Part shown: piece by piece, positions 33,383-44,935 of the stretch
How positions within the stretch are numbered: position 1 is the stretch's first letter
Layout of the letters: every line of letters starts with the position of its first letter
Assembly (NCBI GenBank): GCA_037975125.1
Contig: JAJQOW010000014.1
Span: forward strand, 22,951,914 to 23,015,913
Reading direction: 5' to 3'
Length of the DNA stretch: 64,000 nucleotides
From: Latrodectus hesperus
Lineage: Eukaryota; Arthropoda; Arachnida; Araneae; Theridiidae
Notes under the pieces: generated by a model
What the model was told of the DNA's origin: nothing
Seen by the model: only the letters and a program-made list of their open reading frames with translations
Database searches by the model: none
Made by a program: the position numbers and the translations under genes

Positions 33383-34589
33383 ATGCGTGGCGCCAGTTAA
33401 AAAAAATTGTAAATATTTTTTTTATCGTGTTAAGAAAAGCGGCAATTTTAAATACTCTTTGAATTCCATTTATTTTCATGAAAAAAGTATAAATGCCCAT
33501 CTTCACTGATTTCCTATGAATTGTTTTCCTCTCAATAAACTTAAAAAAGAAAAGTTTCATGGAATCTGCTTCTTAAGAGACAAACAACTCTTTAATGGGT
33601 AAAATTATTATAAAGAGAATTCTACACTGTGTCGCTGTGTAATAGCATCAAACAATAGAACAAAGGAAACTAGTAAATACATATAATATAGCCAGAAAAA
33701 AGAAGCTAAAATAGCCATAGTAATGACAATAATCCAAATGGAGTTCAGTATTTTCCATATACACCGTAAAACGTGTCGCGAAACATCTTATTTATAAAAA
33801 AGATAAAGAAGAAAAAAGAAAAAAATTACCTTTCGCCAACAAGAGGCAAAAAAGCAAACAGCCGTAACGCAGAGAGGGGGTGGCGAATGGTAGATATTTC
33901 GTTGATGGCCATCGATAGGAGGAAAAAAAAAATTCTCACATTTCCTCTTTCATTAAATACACGAGAAAAAAGAGTGAAGCTACTGAAAAAGAAGGAAGAG
34001 ACATGATGGATGGTGTTCGTCGGCGTACATTTGTAGAGGCAATAAAACACAACACGTATATATCCATACACAGCAGCTGATGGATCTATGTAAGTGTGAC
34101 TCAGCAGAAGAGGGCCATCCATTCATTTCGGAGCAGGGGTGCACACCCCGAAAATAGATGGCGCTGCACACGCAGAAAGGAACCGGCCTCATCTTAATTG
34201 ATTGGCTCTCGATTCGGCCAAAAGATGGGTTGTTGCACAGGGGTCAACCCTGTTCCATCACCCGCTCATTTTTTTCCATTCATTTCCAGTTGAAGTGGGG
34301 AAAAAAGATTACACTAAAAGGGTTTTTTTTTCCCTTTTGAGGGAAAAAAAACATACATTTTTGGTATCAGTATTTTAATTCGCAAAATACAAAATGATGT
34401 AAATGAAAATAATTCAAGGTTTTTCATGAGTGTTTTAAATGAGTAATAATTTTATTTTATTATTTTATTATCATTTGTTTTTAGTATATGAAACAAAAAT
34501 GTTTGTTTTTTCTTCCAAAAACCCATGAATATTTTTGCCAGCTTATGAGAAAGAAACTGATTCGATGATTAGGACAGAATATAAAATGG
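33383..34589. other. spacer with mixed block 33830-34290
   Basis: Frames on both strands (33773-34340) overlap and have no recognised domain. The remainder is A+T-rich. Confidence 0.35.
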
Positions 34590-34930
34590 AACTTCCAGGT
34601 AGACTAAGGTTGAAACAACACTTTTACTTTTTTGTTATCGAATTCCTTTTGTCAAAAATATTTTGCTAGAGTGGAATTTCTGTGCTAATTTTCTTGTGAT
34701 GTTGAGATGAGGTTTTTCCTTCTTTGCATCTCTGAAATAAAATTTAAAAAGTTCTTTTTGCAAAAAAGTTTCTGATAGTCTTGAATTTCTTTGGTGGCTT
34801 CTTGATAAGCTTAGGTTGAGATGACACTCTTCCTTTTTGATATCCCTGATGCCCTTTTCATCAAAATACTTGGCTGGATGACTTCAGACAAACTTAGGCT
34901 TAAACGATAATCTTATTCTCTTGTACACTT
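34590..34930. repeat. degenerate tandem repeat, about 110-130 bp
   Basis: The phrase AG(A/C)(C/T)TAAGGTTGA..ACACTTTTCCTTTTTGATATC recurs in variant form near 34600, 34700, 34810 and 34895 (GACTAAGGTTGAAAC, GATGTTGAGATGAGG, GCTTAGGTTGAGATG, ACTTAGGCTTAAACG). Strongly decayed. Confidence 0.4.
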
Positions 34931-35206
34931 GAATGATATGGTGTATTTTATTTCATCTGAATACCTATTCTATATTTTGTTTCAATTGAATATTTTAATC
35001 TTTTATGTAAGCCTTGAAACATCTCCTAACTCTTCCGAAATATATTGTTCTATAAGCATAGAGTGGCCGTCACTCTTCAACATCAAAGTCAAGTATATTT
35101 GCTTGTCGGCTGTGTAAGCAAGAATGATCAACTATTTCTTTATGGTACAGCTTGGACTTGTTGAAATCCGATTAAAATATTTTTGACCTCTATTCATTTT
35201 CTTCGA

Positions 35207-35366
35207 CCCATGGTAACTGCTCAACGACCGACCACAGGACTTTCGATTCCACAGATTTAACGAGCACATATATCGCATGTACTCGGTGGGTCTTTGGCGG
35301 CATTGGGAATCGAATCCAGCTCTTTCAGATGGAAGGCCTATGCACTAACAACTAAGTTACCATGGC
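35207..35366 (-). mobile_element. SINE H, head-side fragment
   Basis: Retains ACAGGACTTTCGATTCCACA and GGCATTGGGAATCGAATCC through the tRNA-like head (GGTAACTTAGTTGTTAGTGC on the minus strand). The tail half is missing. Confidence 0.75.
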
Positions 35367-36229
35367 CTTTTCTAAATTTTTCTGTTATAATTGAATTTGT
35401 TTCCTTTTCCAAACCGTATGCATTGCCATAATTATCATGAACTGCGCTTAAATAGTTTTTATACTGTACAACCTAAGCCATCTACATGTCATGTTCTATA
35501 ACGCTGCTCTAATTTCTAGATATCTCCACTTCCTAATGCTCTAAGACGCATTATTAATTAATTTAATTTCTATTTAGACAACAAATGATACCTATCTTCT
35601 CCATTGTTCTTTGATACCTGACCCTTCTCTAGTGCCAAAAGCTAAAGTACCTATTAACAACAAACTACCAGAATCTGAAAATTTTGTATTGATGTCATTT
35701 ACTAGATTCTCCCAGTGGATGATTCCTTAAAACCCTTGCCTCTTTGCGCTTGAGCTATTTTAAATAGTTTTGTAATCCTTTTGTTGAAATTCTGTAAATA
35801 TTGTCTAATGCCCCTCCTTGCTATTCCCATTTGTTTGCACCCATACTCTGTCACGTACCTTTTAATTGTTCTGTTTGTTTTGTTTTAATGATTGTCTGTA
35901 AATTTTGTCTTTGTCCCAACTTGATCTTACCAATAGTGTAAACTCACACACAATTACTCACCTTGTACTTGTGCTGTCTAGTAATGTTATTTTTTATTTT
36001 GCTCATACAATAAACTAGTCCAATGGGGACAGCTAGAGACAGCTGGCGGGTACCCTCCACTAGCGTGTGAAGTTGTTGCGTTTTGGAGTTTGGCTCCGTA
36101 GCAGCGGCGGGGCCCCCGGCGGTGTCACTTTCTTTTCTTCTTTCCAGCAACTCCCATCTAAACTGGTAGAATCTTTCTTGGGTTAGATACAGGGGACTTC
36201 GCTGGTGTATACTATACGGCTTTTACTTC
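35367..36229. other. unclassified pyrimidine-rich sequence
   Basis: Positions 35440-35900 read like a 3' UTR or old transposon but match no element here. Positions 36000-36140 are G+C-rich (GCAGCGGCGGGGCCCCCGGC), followed by an acceptor-like TTCTTTTCTTCTTTCCAG at 36147. The minus-strand frame 35944-36150 has no recognised domain. Confidence 0.3.
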
Positions 36230-36440
36230 TGTTGTTGATGCGATAGCATACTTCCTCGTATCTAAGCCAGGAGATGGCTCTACTGGTTATATGGAAGCAC
36301 CCGGGTATGTCTTCGTCATTTAGAAGCAGCAACCAAGCAGAAAACCCCTAATATTTGACCATCTTTACTCAAGGTATCATTTCACTTAGAAGACATGGTG
36401 ACCATGATATATTGAACGTGCTTCAACTGCCTTTGCTTCC
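36230..36440 (-). mobile_element. SINE F, 3' fragment
   Basis: Tail-side portion (CTGTTGTTGATGCGATAGCA) plus body (AAGGTATCATTTCACTTAGA, GACATGGTGACCATG). The tRNA-like head is absent. Confidence 0.6.
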
Positions 36441-36960
36441 GTTGTTGTCGCTTGTAGAAGAGACTGCTTGTTCAAGTGTCTTCCTTCTACCATGGATAAA
36501 AATGATGAAACGTTGATGGGTTTAGTTTAGTTCAATCAGTTTAGTTTATTATGGGCATCGTCTGGTGTGTTTTCTCATTCACTTCCAATCTGTCCTCAAC
36601 ATTTGTCGTTGAACAATTCTGTGATTCTCATTATTGTCAAGATAATATTTTTATTCAGAGAGAGTTTATGATTCTTATCGCACCATTTACTGAAATTTTA
36701 GGTAGAAAGGTTGTTCACTGAAAATTTGGAGGAAATGTAGTCGCTACAATTTAAACCAAAATCTTAATACGAAACGATCAAGATTTTAATCAAAATGTGG
36801 TGTCGATGATGCATGTATCTTCCCTCAAAGTTTTCCAACTATCACTCAATCCCAAACCGGAACCTCGAATCCAGAATGAAATTCGATTTAAGAAATATGG
36901 AACAGGCCCTTTTTGCACAGATATTTGCATTAAATATATAGTAAAAATATCAAAATCAAA
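36441..36960. other. unique sequence, nothing recognised
   Basis: The frame 36797-36994 runs into the following SINE and is not supported as a gene. Confidence 0.4.
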
Positions 36961-37228
36961 GCAACCCGCCTTGTCTAGTGGTCAGAGTCCCTGACTACGA
37001 GGTCCTGGGTTCGAATCCCAGTTCGGGCATGGATGTACAATCACTCTCTATCTATCCTGTCTTTCTCCTTTCCTTGTATGAATGAGGTGTGAATGGTTGC
37101 CTACCCTATAAAGGGGTCCCTATGGCATGTGTGTACTGAGGAAGTCGGACTTCACACCAAAATAGGGTTCACTCGAAAAAGTGTAGCAGCGCACCCCATA
37201 TTGCCAGCCTAGCTGGCACACGACAACA
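36961..37228 (+). mobile_element. SINE C (tRNA-derived), near full length
   Basis: The head CCCGCCTTGTCTAGTGGTCA has an A box of the TGTCTAGTGG type and B box GGGTTCGAATCCC. The body carries GGTTGCCTACCCTATAAA and GGCATGTGTGTACTGAGGAA. The end is AGCTGGCACACGACAACA. A short AATCAAA repeat on both sides may be the remnant of a duplication. Confidence 0.85.
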
Positions 37229-37790
37229 AAAGAATCAAAAGAAAGAATAGTCAATATACTATAATCCTGGCGAGCAGAAACTGTTTGCCTTGCTGTAATA
37301 TGTTCATGTTTTAGAATTTTAATCTAAGAAACCCATGAATGAAAAAGGGGATTTGTGTTTCAATTTTAATTAAGAAAAATGCCGAGAAGTCAATCGCGTA
37401 CACAAATTGCGCGATTAATTAATTTCGATAAGAAGAGAGAATAATAACAGCGAACTTTTTTGTTTTCTAGATCATATAAGTAATTAAATAGTTAATTCTA
37501 ATTTAATCTGAAAAAAGCACGCTTTTAGTTTTTTTTTTTCGGCAACGACGTCTTTTGTCTTCGACTCAACGGAGGAAATTTAATTACATCATTGTTCTTA
37601 TCTTTTAATTACATTTCCAGCGATGTTTTAAGATTTGAAACATTTGTTTCAAGTTCCAGGGAGTTGTCTCCCTTTTTTTCCCTTTTTTGTAAGTTTCTAA
37701 TTATAGAATTCGCGGAAATAGAAGTCAGATTAAATAACATTGCATTCTATACTTACTCATTTCTAAAAAATATTTGTTTTTTTTATTTAT
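37229..37790. other. A+T-rich unique sequence
   Basis: The frame 37592-37891 is Phe-rich and has no recognised motif. Confidence 0.4.
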
Positions 37791-37799
37791 ATTTCAGAA

Positions 37800-38560
37800 A
37801 TATATTTTTCTACAGAAACCTCCGTGGAAATTTCGAAGCTTCTTTGATTCTAGTGTTTAGAATCAAGAAGAACGTTTCTACTCAAATTTGATGTTAGAAT
37901 TTGTAGATATTATTAGAATTATTCTATACTGCTAACAATAATTAGCCATTGAGAAATTTTGAGATTAGATAAAGACGTATTTGAATATATTTGAACAATT
38001 TCTCATTTTAATGTGCTAGAATAAGGGAAGACAATTCTCTCTAGACACTAGAATTTTTAAAGATGGTAGAGAATTATTATATTCTCTTAGAACCAATTAG
38101 ACACTGGAAAATTCTGATATGAAGACATTTTTAATCTAAAAAGCCCTAGAAAACAATATGAATTAAAAAACACAAGGACATATTTCATTTTAAATTAAGA
38201 ATTGTACTCTTTTAGTATTAGTTAGACTAGAAAATTATTGACAAATATAAGAATTATTCTATTTTTTTCTAGCTTAAATTAGATAAGGAAAATTCCATTC
38301 ACTAGAAGATTCTTCTTTCATTGTTTAAACTTTTTCCGATTCTAGTGTATAAAAGAAGAGAAGACTCTTCTTTCTTGATATTAGAATTTCTGGAAGATAA
38401 ATAATTATTTTTATGTGAAGGAGATGCTGAAAAATTTTAAAAGTTCAGAATTCTATTATTCTAGTACATTTTAAAACTTGGGAAATTATAGACATAAGAA
38501 GAAGCTTCTTTCGAATGTTCAAACCTTTCGTAATCCCACCGCACTAGTTCTGTACTTCCA
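37800..38560. repeat. degenerate tandem repeat, roughly 110-130 bp
   Basis: Blocks such as TTAGAATT..GAATTATTCTAT, ATTAGACACTGGAAAATTCT and AGAAG(A/C)TTCTTCTTTCAT/GAAGCTTCTTTCGAATGTTC recur in imperfect order at about 37910, 38075, 38200, 38290 and 38450. Old array next to the cleaner one at 38640. Confidence 0.4.
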
Positions 38561-38639
38561 AATTTTCACATTAATTGTAGGATTCGATTCAACTGTGCAT
38601 ATGCTTATTTAAAGAGCATGATGTCATTCCTGCTGCTTT

Positions 38640-39090
38640 TGATAATTGAAATAGTTCTTATATCGACTTACAGATTATTCTCTAACAATGGCTACCTCAA
38701 AAATATGGCATTCCAGAACTTCCAATAGGCGGCTCTCAAAAAGCCTATATTCCTAATTGAAATATAGTTCTTATATCGACTAACAGATTATTCTCTAACA
38801 CTGGCTATCTCAAAGGTATGGCATTATAAAACTTCCAATAGGTGGCTCTCAAATAGCCTATATTCCTAATTAAAATATAGTTCTTATATCGACTAACAGA
38901 TTATTCTCTAACACTGGCTATCCCTAAGGTATGGCATTCCAGAACTTCCAATAGGTGGCTCTCAAAAAGCCTATATTCCTAATTGAAATAGTTCTTATAT
39001 CGACTAACAGATTATTCTCTAACACTGGCTATCCCTAAGATATGGCATTCCAGAACTTCCAATAGGTGGCTATCAAAACGCCTATTCCAA
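38640..39090. repeat. 113-bp tandem repeat, four units
   Basis: GTTCTTATATCGACT starts at 38654, 38767, 38880 and 38991. Each unit has CAGATTATTCTCTAACACTG, TATGGCATTCCAGAACTTCC and AATAGGTGGCTCTCAAAAAG. Units are highly alike, indicating recent expansion. Confidence 0.9.
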
Positions 39091-40140
39091 AGTTTCGATA
39101 TCTGGAGATGTCATTGTTTTTTGCATTATTTACTTACTTCAGTGGGGATGTATCGATTAATGAATAATATCTTCTATGAATAAAGTAGAACTCCCTTTTA
39201 ATCCGAATCATTTGGAATAGATCCTATTCAGATAATCAAATATTTGGATAATTGGATATTTTTGAAAAAAGGGTTTATTTTAATTGATATTCGTACGTTG
39301 TAAATGGGAAAAAAACTACATATTTTTTAAAAATAAAGAACTTTTAATCAATTAAATGAAAACGCAACTCTTTTACATGTTAAAGTACTTACAAGTGCTG
39401 TATATTTATACAGTATGTATGTACAGGGTTGTAAATGAAAGTCATTACTTGCTGAGCATCTGGACGAGAATAAACTGTTTATTTGCATTCATTCGTTTCC
39501 GGTTTGCCACAACCACTTGACAGTGAGAACTTGCAAATGTTCACACTCAAACTGATGCTCTATCCACTTCAAAGCCTGAAAATCTTCTAAATCTACATTT
39601 TAAATAAGTTTACCATCATTTGCAATTTGAAATCTAGTGTCTAAATCATAATTTGTCTTCTTATATCTTCAGCACTAACTTCTGAACTTCCAGGATTTTA
39701 AAAAAGATTGTTTTTGAATTCCTCAAAAGTGACATGTCTCTCTCTCTCTCTCTCGTTCTCATCTTCTCTTGCCTTTTGTTTTCTTGAGCTTTTTTCCTTT
39801 TCCTCATTTTTTCCTTCTCTTCTTCAGTCTAATTTATTTTTCCGAAATTCTAAAAGCGATTCACATAATTGGAATTTAATTGTACATGGAAATTGTAGCC
39901 CTCATGATGTCATATTTCTTATTTTTTACTGTGAAAACTTTGGAAAACAGTGTCGATTGTTTAAAAAGAGATATAATTAATTAACTGTGGGAATAAATTT
40001 ACTGGGGGGTTCAACTTTAATGGATAGTAAGAGGGAATATCCTGATTAAAATTTTGATTTTCATTTGACTATACAACTGAAATTTATCTGGAATGATTTT
40101 GGCTAAGCCAATCTGTTCATTCAGAAGTTTAGCTTCTTAG
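39091..40140. other. A+T-rich unique sequence, short (TC)n run
   Basis: A (TC)n tract lies at 39738-39753. The frame 39708-39980 translates it and has no domain. Confidence 0.4.
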
Positions 40141-40158
40141 AGGCGAGGAAACTACACA

Positions 40159-40213
40159 CATTGGACTCCACCGCTCTATTGCTGTAAGAGCGGTATTGGA
40201 CTCCACCGCTCTT
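40159..40213. repeat. short direct repeat with hairpin
   Basis: ATTGGACTCCACCGCTCT occurs twice 37 bp apart, and AGAGCGGT lies between them, so ACCGCTCT can pair with it on either side. Confidence 0.6.
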
Positions 40214-40677
40214 TAATTCTTTCCAATTCTAGCTCAGTCGCCATTTTGTTACCTTGAAGTCTATATTCTTTTGGACATGGTCTTTCCTTCCCGCAGCAGT
40301 TAGTCCCTCAATTCGTCACAGTTGTCGTCAATTATCTTAACCCACAATTGCATTTGTGTCATTATTATTTGTAATAATTACTTCAAGTTATGCTGATGTA
40401 TTTTTTTTTTTTACTTTTTTTTTCTCATACGTAATCAGAACTTAAAATTTTCCCATTTGCTTTTATTTGTATTGATCTGGTTATAAATCAATTAATAGTT
40501 GAAAATAACATTTGTTTTGTGAGATATGTATTTAATTTTTTCTTAAAGGAGTGAACGAATAAGTCTTGAAAAAGATATGGCTCCTTTTAAGGAATGAATA
40601 GTTTTTAATCTGATCTCTAAAATGAAGTCAGACCCTATACACTCATATAGATGCGTATGGCAGTTGAAGACACAAAA

Positions 40678-40680
<3 letters not shown>

Positions 40681-40728
<48 letters not shown>
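40681..40728. repeat. (TA)n microsatellite
   Basis: About 24 uninterrupted TA dinucleotides. Confidence 0.95.
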
Positions 40729-40731
<3 letters not shown>

Positions 40732-41527
40732 CTGATTTTTTTTATCGAACTACATTTTCTTTATAAATAGAGTTCTAATTGAAAGAAAAATATTTAAAAT
40801 GCACAATATAAAAAGCAAAATAAGGTGAATACTTGGAAACACTTTTATTGATTCCCATTCACACAATTTTCTAACCGTCTTATACTTTGAAATCTTGTGT
40901 TCAGCTTCATAAAAAATCAGTTTCATTTCTCTTTAATGTCATTATAGTTAACAGGAAGGTTCATTCCTCTTATTTTATTCAGCCGAGAAAGCAGAATTTT
41001 TCACGGTTTAAGATATTTTGCCTTTCTACATATTTTTGTTTCTGGTACTGTTTCTTTTCCCAAGTTTTTTTTTTAAAGTTTTTAAAATTTTTCAAGAAAT
41101 TGTTTTTCGGAATTCAATATTTTTTGGCAATTTTATCTTATTTTTTAATAAGAGTATATTTTTGTCTACTTCTTTCAGAAGTTTTTTGTTTATTGGAACT
41201 GATAAACACGTTCGTTTCTTAAACTGCGTCAAATAATCAACGATATCAGTTCTGTATGAAACTTCATAAATTAAGTTCTTCAAATGGAACGAAACCAACC
41301 ACAGAACAAGAGAATTAAAACTTTTAAGGAGTTCCATCCTCTTTTCATGTCCTAACATATAGGAAAGAGAATTTACGCCCTTTTCTGTATTCTTACTTAC
41401 AGGGAATATACAGAAGTTGAATTCTCGGCACCACAATTCTTTTCTTTCAAAAGTCTGACATCTGCGTGTGTTCAACTATTGTTCCTAGAATCTCTGGAAT
41501 ACTGCCTCACGTGTTGCTTCATTCTTC
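40729..41527. other. A+T-rich unique sequence with chance frames
   Basis: Frames at 40887-41236 and 41092-41475 overlap on opposite strands and show only low-complexity Phe/Leu/Lys content. Confidence 0.4.
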
Positions 41528-41540
41528 AAGAATGAATTAA

Positions 41541-42155
41541 GTTGTTGTTGTTGTCGTGTCCTAGATAGTGTCGAAAGTTTTCTGTACGAGGGCCGCCAGT
41601 TCCAGGGCCTGGAGGTTGCAGAGAATCTCTTGAGTTGGTCCGCCAATTTGAAACAGGGATCGAATGATTGCTTGGCAGTCAAAAATAGGGTCTGGTGAAA
41701 GTTCAGAATCTGGACAGTTTCTGCAGGATGTATAGGATCTTGTGTTTTATCAGGTGCTGTTTTCATGCTTTTGAAATGGCCTGTTCGAAGTCTGGCTATT
41801 ATTAAAGATAGATTTCTGGGACAATTAAGGTCTGGGATGGATGGCTTACTGAATTGTTGGTTGGAAATTCTACGTCGGGCGGCTGCGTTAGCATCAACGA
41901 AAGTTACTGTGCTGGGTTGGTCCAAATCACGAGCTTCTTTTGCAAGGGTTTTAGCACACTCATTCCCTTCAATACCAACATGGGCAGGGATCCATTGGAG
42001 TGTGCATGGCTCGTTAATTTGGCAGAGAAGAGCATTAATGTCTTGAGTTATTGTAGTTTTACCATTGCATCTGGCTTCTAACGCGGATTTTGAATCTGTA
42101 AAGCATAGCATACCCTCAGTTGAATCATCATGATAAAGCATTTCGGTCAAAAGGC
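41541..42155 (-). mobile_element. LINE with RNase H domain (I-like), 3' part
   Basis: The minus-strand frame (up to 42150) encodes the second half of an RNase H domain: LCFTDSKSAL with the third catalytic Asp, then LQWIPAHVGIEGNECAKTLA with the His-containing motif, and a C-terminal IIARLRTGHFKS block. The cysteine-bearing end is scrambled by frameshifts. The 3' UTR ends CTATCTAGGACACGAC then (AAC)n at 41541-41552. Frames between 41485 and 41540 lie outside the element. A possible 13-bp duplication with two mismatches lies at 41528-41540 and 42327-42339. Confidence 0.85.
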
Positions 42156-42326
42156 TAAAAGGAGGCTATTTAACATGTTCAACCTCTTCTGGATCTCTGG
42201 CAAACTGCCAACAATTTGGAAAACTTCCATCATTATTCCTATCTAAAGCTAAACAGGAATGCCACGGACTGCAATAGCTATAGGCCTATCTTGCTCACAA
42301 TTACGTTCTTAGACGTTATATAAAAA
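42156..42326 (+). mobile_element. LINE reverse-transcriptase fragment in inverted orientation
   Basis: Plus-strand translation gives FNLFWISGKLPTIWKTSIII then, after two stops and a frameshift, NATDCNSYRPILLTITFLD. This is the start of a non-LTR RT domain (W-K, P, NSYRPI blocks). It abuts the minus-strand RNase H part head to head. If the flanking repeat is a true duplication, both parts are one insertion with an inverted 5' segment, as produced by twin priming. The middle of the RT domain is absent. Confidence 0.7.
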
Positions 42327-42339
42327 AGAATCAAATAAT

Positions 42340-43575
42340 AAATTGAAAAAATAAATCATAAGAATTGAAAAGACGGAAATGAATATAGGTTGCAATCGAA
42401 AGCATACAAACAGGAAATTTTTAAAAATTTTAGTCCTTAAATTGTCACCGTGTCTATGGTGTTCAGCGTAGGCACTAGCCACTGGTTCGTAAATTTGTGA
42501 TTCGTAAAAACGAGTTTCTGATGTATATCATTACACAGAAATATTTCAGACAATAATTCCTAGTGAATGTTAAGAACATCTTGTAACAGCTTTTGGTTGT
42601 GAGGCTTTGTTCGCTACGCTATGTCAAAAAGTGGCTATTCATACAAACTGGAAAACCCCCTTTGGCCACATATTTCATAACGGGATATTAATGCGTATGC
42701 TCAACCAGATAACTATGCGGGTATATTGCCCAAACGTATTGGTGAGGGGAGGACAGATTCCACGCACAGAGCATGGCAATGAACTTTACCATCATTTATT
42801 TTTTAATAACATAGCTTACTGAAGCGATTGAGTAAGGGGGTAAGAACGGGTGAGAAGGGGGCAAAACACGCCATAACTGTTCACCGTGGCTCATTGGCGC
42901 ATGCTCACATCTCAGCATGCACACAGGGATGGATATTGATGGATAGTTGAAGAAAAATAGTGTTGCGGGGGTGTATCTTTCCCCCTTCTTTTTCCTGTCC
43001 CACTTTTTTTACCCCTCTTCCCCCCCTTTTCAGTACTCGATAAAGTGCAGGAAACAAACCGGCAGACAGTGAAGGGGGGAGGCAAATAATATTTTTCATT
43101 TTAAATCGAAACGGGTGGAGGGGGATGTTGTCGAAAAGGATGGATTAATCGGATAAGAGATTGTCGGCGGGGGGTCGTTGGGGGGAAGCAAAGCTCCGGA
43201 GAATCGCGAAATGGAAAGATAAGTTCATCATGCTTGGCGAGTTGAGCTGATATTCGGCTGTCGTCTGTTCCACTCGAGTCTGTGGGGGGTGGGGGTGGCA
43301 TCTCTCTCAAGTGTAGCGCATCTGACAGTGTAAACACATGCGTTGAACTGCTTTTTGAAAGGAAACAAATCGTGTCAGAAGTGGGGAGATAGCATTTTGA
43401 TTCCAAAGTGTTCGCTCGTCTCAATACATTAGTTAAACGGAGGCTTCATGTTTCGCGATTACATCGTTTCTTTATCACTCGACATTTCTAAGGCATTTGC
43501 GCATGCCCAATGGTCATGTTGGTAAAGACACAGTGTTGCCACACTTATTTTCTAAATAGTCTTATACAGACATCT
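42340..43575. other. spacer with balanced block 42840-43430
   Basis: The block contains G-rich runs (GGCGGGGGGTCGTTGGGGGG) and frames on the minus strand without recognised domains. No gene supported. Confidence 0.35.
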
Positions 43576-44840
43576 AAATTTCGACTTTCTTCCTCGTCAT
43601 TGGCCTGACAGCCCAGGGTAGGCCTTTGCCTTCCTCAGAAGTGCATACCAGGACCCCCTATTTTTGGACAAGGTCATCCAGTTTGTCACTTTTAGTGTTT
43701 TAGGTCGTTTTAGAGAAAGTCACGCCATCGGAGTTTCGGTCGTCCTCTTCTTCTGGTGTCAATGGGGCGAGCCAAAAAAGTTTTTTGCGTCACCCGATTG
43801 TCGTTTATCCGGCTCAAATGTCCTGCCCATTTTAATCTCTGTATTGAGATAAATGTAACAATATCTGGTTCTTTATTTAGTTTATAGAGCTCAGAATGAG
43901 TTCTTCTTCGCCATGTATTCTCACATTTTATTCCACCAAAGTTGCTTCTTAAAATTTTTCTTTCGAAAATGGTGATGGTTTCTTTGTCCTTCTCAGTCAA
44001 TGTCCACGTTTTAGATGAGTAAGTGAGAATAGGCCGAATCAAGCATTTGTATATCAAAAATTTCGACTCTTTACAGAGCTAAAATAGTTTCATTTTGACA
44101 TTAAAACCACGACAGAGAATTAAAATAGTTTTATTTCGAATTTGAATTCCGACTTTAGAGATCTAAGATAGCTTTTCTCCGACTATAAACTCTAACTTTA
44201 GAAATTTAAAAGAATTTAATTCCGATATCTCTCTATATCTTAACTTTAGAAATCAAAAATGGTTTCTTTCCTGCATATCAAAATTTTGAATTAGAGACTT
44301 AAAATAATGTTATCCCGATATTTAAATTTCAGATTTAGACATCTGAAAAATCCCTCCCACTCTGAGTTCCTACGAGAGAGATTTAAAAGTTTTATTCTGA
44401 ACAAGTTTAGAAATTTAAGGTAGCTTTATTCCGAATCTAACTTCCGACTTTAAAGATCTAAATTAGTTTCATTCCAATATTTAAATTACAACTTTAAAAA
44501 TCCAAGATGTCTTAATTCATGTCAAATCTTAGTCCAGATTTTAGAAATTTAATCTCTCTACCGGCATTTAAATTCGATTTTAGAAGTCTAAAATAATTTC
44601 TTTCCTATATCTGAGTTCCAATTTTAGACATTTAAGGTATACTCCTCTCGAAATTTAAATTGTGACTTCAGGAATGTAAAATTGTCTCATTTGAACAAAT
44701 AATTCCGACTTTAAATATTTAAAATAGTTTTGTCCCGAATCTAAATTCCAATTTTAAAATTTAGTTTTTTATCTTACAACAATTGAATTCTGATCTTAGA
44801 GATCTAAGCTATTCTATTTGAATTTCTTTCCTATATCTGA
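43560..44840. repeat. degenerate ~50-bp tandem array, interrupted by an RTE
   Basis: A phrase like GACTTTAGAAATCTAAAATA + TTTCATTCCGATATTTAAATTC recurs about every 45-60 bp from 44060 to 44800 (for example near 44151, 44201, 44250, 44334, 44448, 44570 and 44710). The same phrase (CATCTAAATTTCGACTT) stands left of the RTE at 43571, so the RTE landed inside the array. The right edge is (TGTAATTTATT)n-like low complexity to 44935. Confidence 0.65.
43587..44057 (-). mobile_element. RTE-like LINE, 3' end, second subfamily
   Basis: An exact 11-bp duplication, AAATTTCGACT, lies at 43576-43586 and 44058-44068. The minus-strand frame (43710-44057) reads CLIRPILTYSSKTWTL, FERKILRSNFGG, LKWAGHLSRI, and ends RRRGRPKLRWRDFL with an early stop; the KAKAYPGLSGQ terminus is in the same region after frameshift. 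The 3' end has GGGCTGTCAGGCCAATGACG, a variant of the other RTE tails. 5' truncation. Confidence 0.9.
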
Positions 44841-44935
44841 GTTCCAATTGTAATTTATTTGTAATTTATTGTATTTGTAATTATTTGTAATCCAATTGTA
44901 ATTTATTTGATTGTAATTTATTTATTTCTAAAGAA

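Noticed and set aside
35944..36150. LTR retrotransposon or 5' exon at the G+C-rich patch
   Set aside because: No paired LTR, primer-binding site or second copy seen; one acceptor-like site alone is not enough.
39708..39980. Ser/Phe-rich frame as a secreted protein
   Set aside because: The sequence translates a (TC)n and pyrimidine-rich tract; no signal-peptide cleavage context or homology.
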